NCBI RefSeq assembly: GCF_900103365.1
Contig: NZ_LT629703.1
Location: forward strand, 3,782,001 to 3,846,000
Direction: 5' to 3'
DNA length: 64,000 bases
From: Afipia sp. GAS231
GTDB lineage: Bacteria; Pseudomonadota; Alphaproteobacteria; Rhizobiales; Xanthobacteraceae
Made by a program: the position numbers and the translations under genes. This document shows positions 8,591 through 17,386 of this stretch, in pieces (position 1 is the first letter of the stretch; the number at the start of each line of letters is the position of its first letter). A model generated the notes under the pieces. The model saw nothing but the letters and a program-made list of their open reading frames with translations. It was not told the origin of the DNA and ran no database searches.

Positions 8591-11491
8591 TTAAGTCATC
8601 GATAAACAATCGTCCGAACGAAGCTCCTTAACCTTTTCAAACGCTGCTGGAAGACCGGGGCCCACTATGGGCGCTGCCTGCCTCTCAAGCTCAGCCAACT
8701 GCTGGTTCAGGTCAAAAAGAAACTTCAGCGGGTTTGCTTTCGGCTTCATCCCATAAGCTTTGCGAACTGCAGCGTCTAATGCGTCTTGCGCCACATCTAG
8801 CGGATGGTTGCCCGGCAATTCGACAGAGCGATACAGCTCCCGCAGAGACAGCTCGTGCTTACTGCACAGGTCGCGGCGAACAGCGCGCAATTTTCGCGCG
8901 GCTGTCGCGACCGCTTTTACACTCTCAATCGTGGGTGATTGGGGCCAGGGAAAACTATCAAACACGGAGTTTGATGTGTAGCGGTATCGCTCTGTCAACG
9001 TAGAGCAGCGTTCGGTGAACCAGCTCCAATGGACGGACGATTGAAGGATGCCGAAGGAGTAGTCGTCATCTCTTGGAAATACAATGAGCTGAGCATTGGG
9101 ATGAATTTTATTTGAGATGAATTCGAAGATCGGTCGCTTTGTTACTTGTCCACACGCGATATAGCGATCAATTCTGCTTATAGTCTTCATCAGATCGGCG
9201 CGTCGATAAGACATTCGCCACCACTGATTGAGGAAGTTTCCATGGTGCCGGTTCACCCTGGCTGAAGCATTTTCTTCTAATGTTTTCTTGTTTCTTTCGC
9301 TTTCTTCTGCCGCTTTCTTTTTGCGCTCAGGCAGCACAGATGCCTCAATTCGTTCATAAGCCAGCGGATATTTCTTCGCAGACAAAACGTCGAGGTCGCC
9401 GAAGTCGATAACGTAGCGATCAGGCAGGCCATCCTTCGATGCGAATAAGGTATTCGCGATTAGAAAAGGAAAAATAACATCTGCGTACTTTTTATCACTC
9501 GCCAACCAAGTTTTGGCTTCCGCTGGTTTTAGAAGAAATGCTTTGTGACCGTGTGTCTGCCCTTGTGAGCAAGCGTCACTCTGCGAATTTATTAAAAGTG
9601 ATGTCGCCTTGGTTACATCGAAGCCGTAAGAAAGGGCCGACGAAATGATCTCTCGGTCTTCGTGGTGCCAACCGGCACTCGGATCGGAACCCTCTTGTAT
9701 ATAAAGCCTTTTCGCCCCAGGTTGAGCTCCTTTCACCCAATTGATAATGGACACGTGAACGTCTGCGTCGCCAGACCAAGGCATACTCGAGACTGCTTCA
9801 GTAATCGTACCACCCTCGGATACGATATAATCAAGCCCTCCTTCTCGCGAGTAGTTCTGACGCACGGTATTGGTGCCGACAAGTCCCGCACGCTGCCCAT
9901 CTTTGAGATGGTCGTGCGTCAATCTCAACCAGTAGACACAATAGTCGGCGTGTCCCGGCACGTCTGGATGGGCTTCACGCAACCTGTGTAAATAGGGCGC
10001 TCCAAGTTCTTCTTGCATCTTATTTTTGCTTTGGAACGGAGGGTTGCCGATCACGGTGTCGACCTCTGGCCAGGGCGTAAACAACGCATCCACTTTTTTG
10101 ATGTTGTCATCGAGATTATCTAGAGGTAGGCCATCGTAGAAACCTAACTCAACTTCATCACGTCCCAGCGCCGCCAACGCTTCGTTTAGCGCAAGTTTCT
10201 TGGCGAGCATCAGCGTAACTTTGGTGAGTTCGACGCCAAAAGCATCCACGTCGAAACCGAAAAACTTCTTTGGACTAATGATGCTGGCAGTAAGCGACTG
10301 CTTGACAACCGATCTCGCTGAAAAATTCTCTTCCATGCGAGCGAGAAGGCGAAGATCAAGCCGTGCTAGTTCGCGGTAGGCCATATAAAGAAAGTTGCCA
10401 CTTCCGCATGCCGGATCAAAAACACGGTACTCCATTAATTGACGACGCAAATCAACGAGATCTTGCAAGCGCACTGCGCTATCAATGCGCTCAACCCACG
10501 GCTTTACGATAGTCGGTCCGATAATTCTTTGAATGTCGGCCTCAGATGTGAAATGAGCACCTAATGCGTGCCTCTCTTCTGCATCCATGCTTTGTTGGAA
10601 CAGCGTGCCGAAAATGATCGGATTGATTTTAGCCCAATTCTCGGTAGCGGCGCCCTTCTTGCCGCCAATCAATTCCAATTCATCGCGGCTTAGTTCGACA
10701 GCTTCAATTTCAGCGAACAGGCCTCCATTGAAATAGCGAACGTCTCTGAATCTTCCGGCGGAAGCGCGCTTGGGCGTGTTCATCTGCTGAAATAGGCCAT
10801 TGAAAAGGTCGTAAGACGACTGGCCCTTGTTCAAACAATCATCGACCAAAGTTACGACGGTCCCAGACGGGAGAAGGTCAATGTCTTCGGCGAACATTGC
10901 CACCATCAACTGCAATATAAACCGTTGAGCCTGGGTGCGCGGAATAGGATTTTTTGGTCGCCGGGTCAGTGCTTTGAACAGCGATGCCATATTGTCGGCG
11001 GTTCTGCGGGAAACGTCTTCTCTGTCATTGTTAAATATCGGCTTTCGCTCATCCGCGAATAAGAAGTTTAAGGCGGTGTAGCGAGTGGGAAGTTCTTGCA
11101 GCTTCACCACATCAACAGGGTCATTCAGTTGGCGGTCAAAGTCGTAGATCCAGAATTCGGAGAAGTTGCAAAGGATGACGTATCGGGGCCTGTCGGGGAC
11201 CGCGTTGAGCCAATAGTCAAATGCTTGATTGTAATGAAGATGCAGCTTCTCGCCGGCCTTCTTCATTTCAATTAGTACGCGGGGCTTCCAGACGAGGTCA
11301 GCAAAAGATGTCCCCTTTCCAGAGGCCTTCTTTATCCGCTCTTCGAGGGTAGCGCCCGCTTCTTTGTAGCCCTTATGGCCGAAAGCTTGAAAAAGTCGGT
11401 CGCAGAAGACTTGCGCCTCGCCCTTTTCGTCGCCCTTCAGTAGCTTCGCATACGCTACGAACTGGTTCAAATCATCAGCAATCTTCGACAC
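8591..11491 (-). CDS. Single-chain restriction-modification enzyme, MmeI-like (type IIL/IIG)
   Basis: The 966-residue protein combines an N-terminal nuclease motif D65-x9-E75-x-K77 (in FADLVWKPRVLIEMKK), a helical linker, an adenine methyltransferase core with FDPACGSGNFL (358-368) and NPPF (483-486), and a C-terminal part that should recognise the target DNA. This is the domain order of MmeI-type enzymes, which cut DNA at a distance and methylate one strand for self-protection. Both active sites look intact. Start is GTG with AAAGG upstream. Base composition is clearly AT-richer than all neighbours, and codon use differs, indicating recent acquisition. No separate methylase, specificity subunit or control gene lies beside it. 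A pure methyltransferase role is the alternative. Confidence 0.88.
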   Translation of the reverse strand: MSKIADDLNQFVAYAKLLKGDEKGEAQVFCDRLFQAFGHKGYKEAGATLEERIKKASGKGTSFADLVWKPRVLIEMKKAGEKLHLHYNQAFDYWLNAVPDRPRYVILCNFSEFWIYDFDRQLNDPVDVVKLQELPTRYTALNFLFADERKPIFNNDREDVSRRTADNMASLFKALTRRPKNPIPRTQAQRFILQLMVAMFAEDIDLLPSGTVVTLVDDCLNKGQSSYDLFNGLFQQMNTPKRASAGRFRDVRYFNGGLFAEIEAVELSRDELELIGGKKGAATENWAKINPIIFGTLFQQSMDAEERHALGAHFTSEADIQRIIGPTIVKPWVERIDSAVRLQDLVDLRRQLMEYRVFDPACGSGNFLYMAYRELARLDLRLLARMEENFSARSVVKQSLTASIISPKKFFGFDVDAFGVELTKVTLMLAKKLALNEALAALGRDEVELGFYDGLPLDNLDDNIKKVDALFTPWPEVDTVIGNPPFQSKNKMQEELGAPYLHRLREAHPDVPGHADYCVYWLRLTHDHLKDGQRAGLVGTNTVRQNYSREGGLDYIVSEGGTITEAVSSMPWSGDADVHVSIINWVKGAQPGAKRLYIQEGSDPSAGWHHEDREIISSALSYGFDVTKATSLLINSQSDACSQGQTHGHKAFLLKPAEAKTWLASDKKYADVIFPFLIANTLFASKDGLPDRYVIDFGDLDVLSAKKYPLAYERIEASVLPERKKKAAEESERNKKTLEENASARVNRHHGNFLNQWWRMSYRRADLMKTISRIDRYIACGQVTKRPIFEFISNKIHPNAQLIVFPRDDDYSFGILQSSVHWSWFTERCSTLTERYRYTSNSVFDSFPWPQSPTIESVKAVATAARKLRAVRRDLCSKHELSLRELYRSVELPGNHPLDVAQDALDAAVRKAYGMKPKANPLKFLFDLNQQLAELERQAAPIVGPGLPAAFEKVKELRSDDCLSMT

Positions 11492-11667
11492 GCGGCCAAC
11501 CTTTCGTGCAGCCCACGCAAATCAATCGGGCCAGTTCCTTGTAGTGCAAAAAGTAGTTGCATGCTCAAAAAGTGCTCTGAGTGATTAGCGGGCCACCAGA
11601 TTTGGCCAAATATGGATGACGCACACCCATCGCCTTCGGCCACAGGTGCATCAACTCCCCCAACCCC

Positions 11668-13104
11668 TCAATCCGCCGAAAACCCAAACGGCACGCTCAA
11701 CGTCCTGAAATCATCCGGCAACAGTTCGCGGCCGATCGGAAGCGCCGAGCGCGCGGCGCAGCGGGGGCGGTGACAGACGCGGCAGGCGACGCCGACCGGT
11801 GTGGGCTCTTCCGCGCGCGGGTCTCCGCCGTTGGTATAAATCAGATGTTTGGCATGTTCGGCGGCGCAGCCGACGGCGATGGCGCGCTCGACGCGCACGG
11901 CGTCGAACGAACCGCCGCCGGCGGTGACGGTGCGGGCGATCGAAAAGAAGCGCTGTCCATCAGGCAATTCCAGCCATTGCGTGACGATCTGGCGCGGCGT
12001 TTTGAAAACGCCGTGCACCGACCATAGCGGGCAGGCGCCGCCGTGTTTCGCAAACGGGAATCCGGCGCCGTCGAGAAGTTTTGAAATATTGCCGGCCGGA
12101 TCGACACGGATCAGGAAGAACGGCACTTTCTCCTGGCCGGGCCGCTGCAAGGTCGTGATGCGATGCGCTGTTTGTTCGAAGCTGGTGCCGAATTGACGGG
12201 CCAGCGCCTCCAGATCGTAATGACGCGTCTCGGCGGCTTTCGCGAACGCCGAATACGGCATGATGATCGCGCCGGCGGCGTAACCGGCCAGCGCCCGGCG
12301 TGCCAGCAGCTCGGCGCTCTTGCTGGCGAACTGGCCGGCTTCGAGGGCCGCACCGATCTCGTCTTCCATTTCGAGATAAGCGAGCTGCTTGGCCAACTGA
12401 AAATGCAGGCTTGCGGTGTCGAGCGAGTCCTCCAGCAGCAATTGCTTGCGATGCAGGTCGAGCCGCCGGATCGAGCCGAGCATGACGTCGGGCGGCAGAT
12501 AGCGGACTTGCAGGTTGTGGCGATCCTTCAGCAGCTCGATGAATCCGCTCGGGCCGGAAGCTGTCTGGGCAATGCGTTCGGCGGCATCGTCGAGCGCCGG
12601 GAAATTATTGCGGCGCGCGGCGAGAAAGCGCCGGACTTCTTCGACCGAATCGTTGGCGTCAAAGCCGTTCGGATCCGCGGCCGATGCGGCGCCGGTGAAT
12701 GCGGGAGAGCGCCGGTCCGCCAGCGCGAGCTGTTCCTCGCGATAGGCGGTGTAGAGCCGCAGAAACGCTTCGGCCATGCCGGAATAGCTGATGGCGAGGT
12801 CAGAGATTTCGAGCGCGGGGATGTCGATGTCGGAAAACATCGGCTCCTTCAGGATCGATTGCAGCCGTGCCGTGTTGTCGGCGCCGCCGTCGCCCGCCAG
12901 CGCGGCGAGATCGATCTTGTAGGTGCGGGCCAGACGCAGCAGCATGTCGGCCGTCACCGGCCGCTGATTGCGTTCCAAGAGCGCGACATAGGGGGCGGAG
13001 ATATCGAGATCGGCCGCCATGTCGGCCTGGGTCAGCCCGAGGTCGCGCCGCAGCCGTCGCAGCCGCGGTCCCATGAAGATCGAGCGGGCATTCGAGGTCG
13101 TCAT
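11668..13104 (-). CDS. Short-chain acyl-CoA responsive regulator (ScfR/RamB/PccR family)
   Basis: The 478-residue protein has an XRE helix-turn-helix at about 12-66 (LGLTQADMAADLDISAPYV), a central IrrE/ImmA-like region, and a C-terminal domain ending with the cysteine cluster CRVCHRPRC. This matches ScfR regulators: RamB controls acetate genes in actinobacteria, PccR propionyl-CoA genes in Rhodobacter. Here the gene is divergent from isocitrate lyase and two inverted repeats lie in the shared promoter, so control of aceA, and of itself, is a reasonable inference. The first repeat begins 17 bases upstream of the start codon. The ATG at 13104 lacks a strong ribosome site; Met11 is an alternative start. 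Confidence 0.88.
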   Translation of the reverse strand: MTTSNARSIFMGPRLRRLRRDLGLTQADMAADLDISAPYVALLERNQRPVTADMLLRLARTYKIDLAALAGDGGADNTARLQSILKEPMFSDIDIPALEISDLAISYSGMAEAFLRLYTAYREEQLALADRRSPAFTGAASAADPNGFDANDSVEEVRRFLAARRNNFPALDDAAERIAQTASGPSGFIELLKDRHNLQVRYLPPDVMLGSIRRLDLHRKQLLLEDSLDTASLHFQLAKQLAYLEMEDEIGAALEAGQFASKSAELLARRALAGYAAGAIIMPYSAFAKAAETRHYDLEALARQFGTSFEQTAHRITTLQRPGQEKVPFFLIRVDPAGNISKLLDGAGFPFAKHGGACPLWSVHGVFKTPRQIVTQWLELPDGQRFFSIARTVTAGGGSFDAVRVERAIAVGCAAEHAKHLIYTNGGDPRAEEPTPVGVACRVCHRPRCAARSALPIGRELLPDDFRTLSVPFGFSAD

Positions 13105-13120
13105 GATCGGTCACCGGCAA

Positions 13121-13137
13121 TTGTAAGAGACTTACAA
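13121..13137. promoter_or_regulatory. Inverted repeat, candidate ScfR operator 1
   Basis: A perfect inverted repeat TTGTAAG-AGA-CTTACAA lies 17 bases upstream of the regulator start codon, a position suited to autorepression. Its half-site TTGTAA recurs in the neighbouring repeat at 13141-13157. Confidence 0.7.
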
Positions 13138-13140
13138 CTA

Positions 13141-13157
13141 TACAATGAGATATTGTA
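13141..13157. promoter_or_regulatory. Inverted repeat, candidate ScfR operator 2
   Basis: An inverted repeat TACAAT-GAGAT-ATTGTA lies four bases after the first one and 95 bases before the aceA start. The half-sites are related to those of operator 1. Nearby AGTTTGCATC resembles half of the TTTGCAAA motif described for PccR. Confidence 0.65.
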
Positions 13158-13251
13158 AAGTATGACAAGTTTGCATCGCGAAGTCTAGCGATTTGCGCTG
13201 CCGTGCGTTCAAGTGGCTGCAGGATTTGTCGTCACCGAAGGGATCACGAAC

Positions 13252-14892
13252 ATGAATTTCCAGCCACGCGGAATCAGCGATCAGGGCATTCAGGGCCCCG
13301 CTTCCTATCAGAGCGAACTCGAAGCGGCCGAAGCTCTGCTCAAGAACCAGCCGACCTGGAACGGCGTCAAGGCCGAGGCCGTGGCCCGGATGCGCCTGCA
13401 GAACCGCTTCAAGACCGGTCTCGATATCGCCCGCTACACCGCGGCGCTGATGCGCGCCGACATGGCGGCCTATGACGCCGATCCCACCAAGTACACCCAG
13501 TCGCTCGGCTGCTGGCACGGCTTCGTCGCGCAGCAGAAGCTGATTTCGATCAAGAAGCATTTCGGTGGCAAGACCGATCGCCGTTACCTGTACCTCTCCG
13601 GCTGGATGATCGCGGCGCTGCGTTCCGAATTCGGACCGCTGCCGGATCAGTCGATGCACGAGAAGACCTCGGTGCCGGCTCTGATCGAAGAGTTGTACAC
13701 CTTCCTGCGCCAGGCCGACTCGCGCGAGCTCAACGATATCTTCCGCGGCCTCGACGCGGCCCGCAAGGCCGGCGACAAGGCCAAGGAAGCTGACCTGATC
13801 GCGAAGATCGACAACTTCCAGACCCACGTCGTGCCCGTCATCGCCGACATCGACGCCGGCTTCGGCAATGCCGAAGCGACCTATCTGCTGGCCAAGAAGA
13901 TGATCGAGGCGGGCGCCTGCGCGCTGCAGATCGAAAACCAGGTCTCCGACGAAAAGCAGTGCGGCCATCAGGACGGCAAGGTCACGGTGCCGCACGAGGT
14001 CTTCCTCGCGAAGATCCGCGCCTGCCGCCACGCCTTCCTTGAACTCGGCGTCGAAGACGGCGTCATCGTGACCCGCACCGACTCGCTCGGCGCAGGTTTG
14101 ACGCAGCAGATCGCCGTCAGCCACAAGCCCGGCGACCTCGGCGATCAGTACAACAGCTTCCTCGATTGCGAAGAAGTGACGGCCGACAATGCCCGCAATG
14201 GCGACGTCATCATCAACCGCAACGGCAAGATGATGCGTCCGAAGCGGCTGCCCAGCAACCTCTACCAGTTCCGCGCCGGCACCGGCGAAGACCGTTGCGT
14301 GCTCGACAGCATCACCTCGCTGCAGAACGGCGCCGATCTCTTGTGGATCGAGACCGAGAAGCCGCATATCGAGCAGATCGCCAAGATGGTCGACCGCATT
14401 CGCGAGGTCGTTCCGAACGCCAAGCTCGCCTACAACAACTCGCCGTCGTTCAACTGGACGCTCAACTTCCGTTGGCAGGTCTACGACGCGATGAAGGAAG
14501 CCGGCAAGGACGTCAGCAAGTACAACCGCGCCGACCTGATGAAGGTGGAATACGACGGTACGCCGCTGGCGATCGAAGCCGACGAACGCATCCGCACCTT
14601 CCAGGCGGATTCGGCCAAGCGCGCCGGCATCTTCCATCACCTGATCACGTTGCCGACCTATCACACGATGGCGCTGTCGACCGATAACCTTGCGAAGGCG
14701 TATTTCGGCGACCAGGGCATGCTGGGCTATGTGAAGAGCATTCAGCGCGAGGAGATCCGTCAGGGTATCGCCTGCGCCAAGCATCAGAACATGGCCGGCT
14801 CCGACATCGGCGACGATCACAAGGAATACTTCGCCGGCGAGGCTGCCCTGAAGGCGGGCGGCGCGCACAACACGATGAACCAGTTCGGCTAA
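13252..14892 (+). CDS. aceA: Isocitrate lyase
   Basis: Isocitrate lyase (546 residues) splits isocitrate into succinate and glyoxylate, the first step of the glyoxylate shunt used for growth on acetate and fatty acids. The catalytic signature KQCGH is at about 235-239 and PVIADIDAGFGNA at about 195-207. The protein is longer than the 430-residue E. coli enzyme and belongs to the long bacterial form with an insertion before the active-site loop. A GTG at 13213 would add 13 residues, but GAAGGGA precedes the ATG at 13252. A strong terminator follows. No malate synthase gene is in the window. Control by the divergent ScfR regulator is likely. Confidence 0.96.
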   Translation: MNFQPRGISDQGIQGPASYQSELEAAEALLKNQPTWNGVKAEAVARMRLQNRFKTGLDIARYTAALMRADMAAYDADPTKYTQSLGCWHGFVAQQKLISIKKHFGGKTDRRYLYLSGWMIAALRSEFGPLPDQSMHEKTSVPALIEELYTFLRQADSRELNDIFRGLDAARKAGDKAKEADLIAKIDNFQTHVVPVIADIDAGFGNAEATYLLAKKMIEAGACALQIENQVSDEKQCGHQDGKVTVPHEVFLAKIRACRHAFLELGVEDGVIVTRTDSLGAGLTQQIAVSHKPGDLGDQYNSFLDCEEVTADNARNGDVIINRNGKMMRPKRLPSNLYQFRAGTGEDRCVLDSITSLQNGADLLWIETEKPHIEQIAKMVDRIREVVPNAKLAYNNSPSFNWTLNFRWQVYDAMKEAGKDVSKYNRADLMKVEYDGTPLAIEADERIRTFQADSAKRAGIFHHLITLPTYHTMALSTDNLAKAYFGDQGMLGYVKSIQREEIRQGIACAKHQNMAGSDIGDDHKEYFAGEAALKAGGAHNTMNQFG

Positions 14893-14913
14893 TTCGCCAC
14901 GCTAACGTTCTGG

Positions 14914-14956
14914 AACGGCGCATCGGCCATTGGCTGATGCGCCGTTTCTCTTTTTT
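14914..14956 (+). terminator. Rho-independent terminator of aceA
   Basis: An 11-base perfect stem, AACGGCGCATC with GATGCGCCGTT, closes an 11-base loop and is followed by TCTCTTTTTT, 21 bases after the aceA stop. Confidence 0.9.
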
Positions 14957-14964
14957 GCGACGAG

Positions 14965-15011
14965 AGCGTTTTCGAGCGAAGTGGGTACCGGTTCGCGTAA
15001 AGAAAACGCGT
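14965..15011. repeat. Intergenic repeat, family D, copy 2
   Basis: The exact reverse complement of 2161-2207 over 47 bases. It directly follows the aceA terminator. Confidence 0.85.
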
Positions 15012-15097
15012 CAAATCAAGAGTCTACGTGATCCACCTCACATAAATTCCCGCGGGGCACGACTAGTTTTTCCCCAATCGCAAGGGGAGACACTCAC

Positions 15098-15490
15098 ATG
15101 CGCAAATTCATTCTGATCGCAGGGTTCGTTCTGGCTTCCGCCACCGCGCAGGCTGAACCGCGGAGTTTGTCACTGTCCGGCAGCGATGTGCTGGCGGCGC
15201 CGGCACCGGCCAAGATCGCCGACGCACCGAAGACCGCGGAAGCCCCGCAGGTTGTGGAAGTGCCCAAGACTGAGACACCAAAGACTGAAGCGCCCAAGGC
15301 CGAAACACCGAAATACATCGAGCGCCCGGCGGCGGTCGAACCCAAAGCCGAGACGCCGAAGGTTGAACAGGCAACCGTCGAGTCGACCAAGCCCGCGAAG
15401 ACGGCAAGGGCTGAAAAGCCGCGGCACAAGCGTTACTGGACCGAAGGCCGCATCATCAGCGAACTTCATCGCCACGGGATTTATTGGTAG
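15098..15490 (+). CDS. Small secreted protein with Lys/Pro/Glu/Thr repeats
   Basis: The 130-residue protein has a clear signal peptide (MRKFILIAGFVLASATAQA, cleavage after Ala19). The mature part contains loosely repeated ETPK and EAPK units between about residues 55 and 95, and a basic, aromatic C-terminus (HKRYWTEGRIISELHRHGIYW region). AGGGGAG precedes the ATG. The repeats suggest an extended periplasmic spacer and the C-terminal 25 residues look like the conserved part. No known domain is recognised. Confidence 0.75.
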   Translation: MRKFILIAGFVLASATAQAEPRSLSLSGSDVLAAPAPAKIADAPKTAEAPQVVEVPKTETPKTEAPKAETPKYIERPAAVEPKAETPKVEQATVESTKPAKTARAEKPRHKRYWTEGRIISELHRHGIYW

Positions 15491-15521
15491 GGCGCGGTCA
15501 CTGATCGAATTACCAGACGTC

Positions 15522-15606
15522 GTCATGGCCGGGCTTGACCCGGCCATCCACGTCTTCCTTTTCCGTACCCAAGAACGTGGATGCCCGGGACAAGCCCGGG
15601 CATGAC
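15522..15606. repeat. Intergenic repeat, family C, copy 1
   Basis: Begins GTCATGGCCGGGCTTGACCC and ends GACAAGCCCGGGCATGAC, with an inner CCACGTC/ACGTGG pair, so it folds into a long imperfect hairpin. A second copy lies at 46090-46177. Confidence 0.8.
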
Positions 15607-15662
15607 GGTGCTTGTGACGATGTGCCGAATGCAACGCCAGCCAGAACCAGCGCCGCTCGCCC

Positions 15663-16682
15663 TTACTGCGAAACCGTCTGCACCACGCTCGACAGCGGAC
15701 GTGCGCTCACGGCCGGCACCTTCAAATCCTTGACCAGCAACGCATCGTACTCCGGCAGGGTTTCCAGCGGCGCCTTGGCCTTCATCTCGACCACCTTGTA
15801 GCCGCCGGCCTTGAGGCGGCGCAGGATCGTCGGCAGGGCCTGCGCGGTGTGCTTCTGCAAATCGTGCATCAGGATGATGCCCTTGCCCTGCTTGTCGAGC
15901 TTGGTCATCACGGTCTGGATCACCTGATCGGACGACGTGGACTTGAAGTCGAGCGAGTCGATATCGACGGAGAACATCGAGATGTTCCGGCCGGCGAGAT
16001 ATTCCAGCGTCGGCTGGGTATGGGCCAGCCCGGGGAAGCGGAAGAACGGCGACGGATTGGCATTGATCGCCATCTTCACGGCGCTGAAGCCCTTCTCGAT
16101 CTCGTCCTTGCCCGCCTGCTCGGTCATCTTCTTGCTGTGGAGATCGGCGTGCGACCAGGTGTGCGCGCCGATGGTGTGGCCGGCCGCGGCAACCTGCTTG
16201 AGGATGTCAGGGTGATAGGTGGTGTGCAGGCCGATCGGGAAGAACACCGCCTTGGTGCATTCGTCTGCCAATGCCTTCAGCACCGTCGGCGTGGTCGGCC
16301 ACGGACCGTCGTCGAAGGTCAGCACCACTTCCTTATCGGCGAGGAAATCGAACTGCTTATACTGCAGGAAGCCGAAGCCCGGTCCGCCCGTGGTGTCGAT
16401 CACGACCGTGCGGCTGACGCCGAGCGCATCGGGATTGGCGCAGGCGGCTTTGGCGGGCTGCGGAACCGGTGCGGGCGCTGGCGCCGGCTTCGACAGCGAG
16501 GCGGTGACCTCGACATCGTCCCTGGCGGCTTTGGCCGTGGCGGGCAGCGGCTCGGCCTTGCGGGCGGCAATGGTCTGAGGCGGAGCCGCGTCGGCGCGCG
16601 GCGAGGAGGTCCAGAACCAAACTCCGGCGATCGCAACCGCCGCAACAATACTGGCCATCATCAGGCCGAACGCATTACGCAT
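15663..16682 (-). CDS. Polysaccharide deacetylase (NodB-type), membrane-anchored or secreted
   Basis: The 339-residue protein starts with a membrane segment (about 5-25), then a Pro/Ala linker to about residue 80, then a NodB homology domain. The catalytic and metal motifs are present: FDDGP at 123-127 and the two histidines of HTWSH (174, 178). RFPGLAH and LMHDLQKHT are further family signatures. Such enzymes remove N-acetyl groups from cell-envelope glycans or peptidoglycan. The ATG at 16682 with GGAAAGAG upstream is preferred over an in-frame start nine codons earlier. No glycan gene cluster is nearby, so the substrate is open. Confidence 0.9.
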   Translation of the reverse strand: MRNAFGLMMASIVAAVAIAGVWFWTSSPRADAAPPQTIAARKAEPLPATAKAARDDVEVTASLSKPAPAPAPVPQPAKAACANPDALGVSRTVVIDTTGGPGFGFLQYKQFDFLADKEVVLTFDDGPWPTTPTVLKALADECTKAVFFPIGLHTTYHPDILKQVAAAGHTIGAHTWSHADLHSKKMTEQAGKDEIEKGFSAVKMAINANPSPFFRFPGLAHTQPTLEYLAGRNISMFSVDIDSLDFKSTSSDQVIQTVMTKLDKQGKGIILMHDLQKHTAQALPTILRRLKAGGYKVVEMKAKAPLETLPEYDALLVKDLKVPAVSARPLSSVVQTVSQ

Positions 16683-16891
16683 CGCTACTCTTTCCACATA
16701 CAGGGGCACACACGCGACGCGCCATTAATGCGAACAAGGTCTTAACGCCTCCCCAACACGCTTCCGTTCGGCCAATAAAAATAGGCCCTTGGCCAGCGTG
16801 ATGTCGGTCACAGTCTGATAGCCCCGATCCATAGCATGGTCGGGTCATCAAACAACGGGCCCGCATCGTGCGGTGCCAACGGGAGCCGAAC

Positions 16892-17173
16892 ATGACCGCC
16901 ACTTTCACCAGCAGCTTTCGCAAGGCCGGTTTAGCGCTGATTTTCGCCGCCTCGATTTCAGCTGTCACGTCGACTTCGGGCTTTGCTTTCAGTGCCGAAG
17001 CGCAGTCGATGTGCACCGGAGACGCGTTCCGCCTGTGCAGTTCGGAGATCCCCAATATTCCGGCGATCACCTCCTGCATGATCAAGCAGCGCGCCAGCCT
17101 CTCCAGCGGTTGCCGCACGGTTCTGGACCGCGATCTCGCCGCTCAAAAGTCCGGCAAGCTCGCCGCGCAGTAA
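16892..17173 (+). CDS. Secreted four-cysteine protein, GLG1-like Cys-rich repeat
   Basis: The 93-residue protein has a basic N-terminus and a hydrophobic signal segment. The mature part has four cysteines at 41, 49, 62 and 74, spaced x7, x12 and x11, with FRLC, ITSCM and LSSGC around them. The same pattern is present in the 70-residue protein at 17387-17599, so the two are paralogues. The pattern resembles the cysteine-rich repeat of the eukaryotic GLG1 family. GGGAG lies nine bases before the ATG; the frame is open eight codons upstream. Function is unknown; two periplasmic disulfides are likely. Confidence 0.8.
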   Translation: MTATFTSSFRKAGLALIFAASISAVTSTSGFAFSAEAQSMCTGDAFRLCSSEIPNIPAITSCMIKQRASLSSGCRTVLDRDLAAQKSGKLAAQ

Positions 17174-17295
17174 GCGATCGATCCCGATTTTCGAACAGCG
17201 CTTGCGGCGATGAGACGCAGGCGCTTTTTCGGTTCCCAAACCTTCACCCTCCCGAGCTTTCACCTTCCAAAGCCTTCACCAGTCCTCCGGCTGAG

Positions 17296-17343
17296 GCGCG
17301 CTTTCGCGACGCGAAGCGGTTTCCACTTCGCTCGAAAACGCTA
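17296..17343. repeat. Intergenic repeat, family D, diverged copy
   Basis: The segment ends CACTTCGCTCGAAAACGCT, identical to the right end of the element at 2161-2207, with a different left part. Confidence 0.6.
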
Positions 17344-17386
17344 TAGAACGCCTCCATCGCGTCCATTCGGTGTGAAGGCATGTTAA

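Noticed and set aside
8505..11667. Attachment-site duplication flanking the restriction-modification gene
   Set aside because: I compared the tRNA-Thr 3' end with the region 11492-11667 and saw no matching direct repeat, so an integrase-type insertion cannot be shown.
13138..14868. A 576-codon frame antisense to aceA
   Set aside because: Isocitrate lyase on the plus strand is fully supported, and the antisense translation has no recognisable domain.
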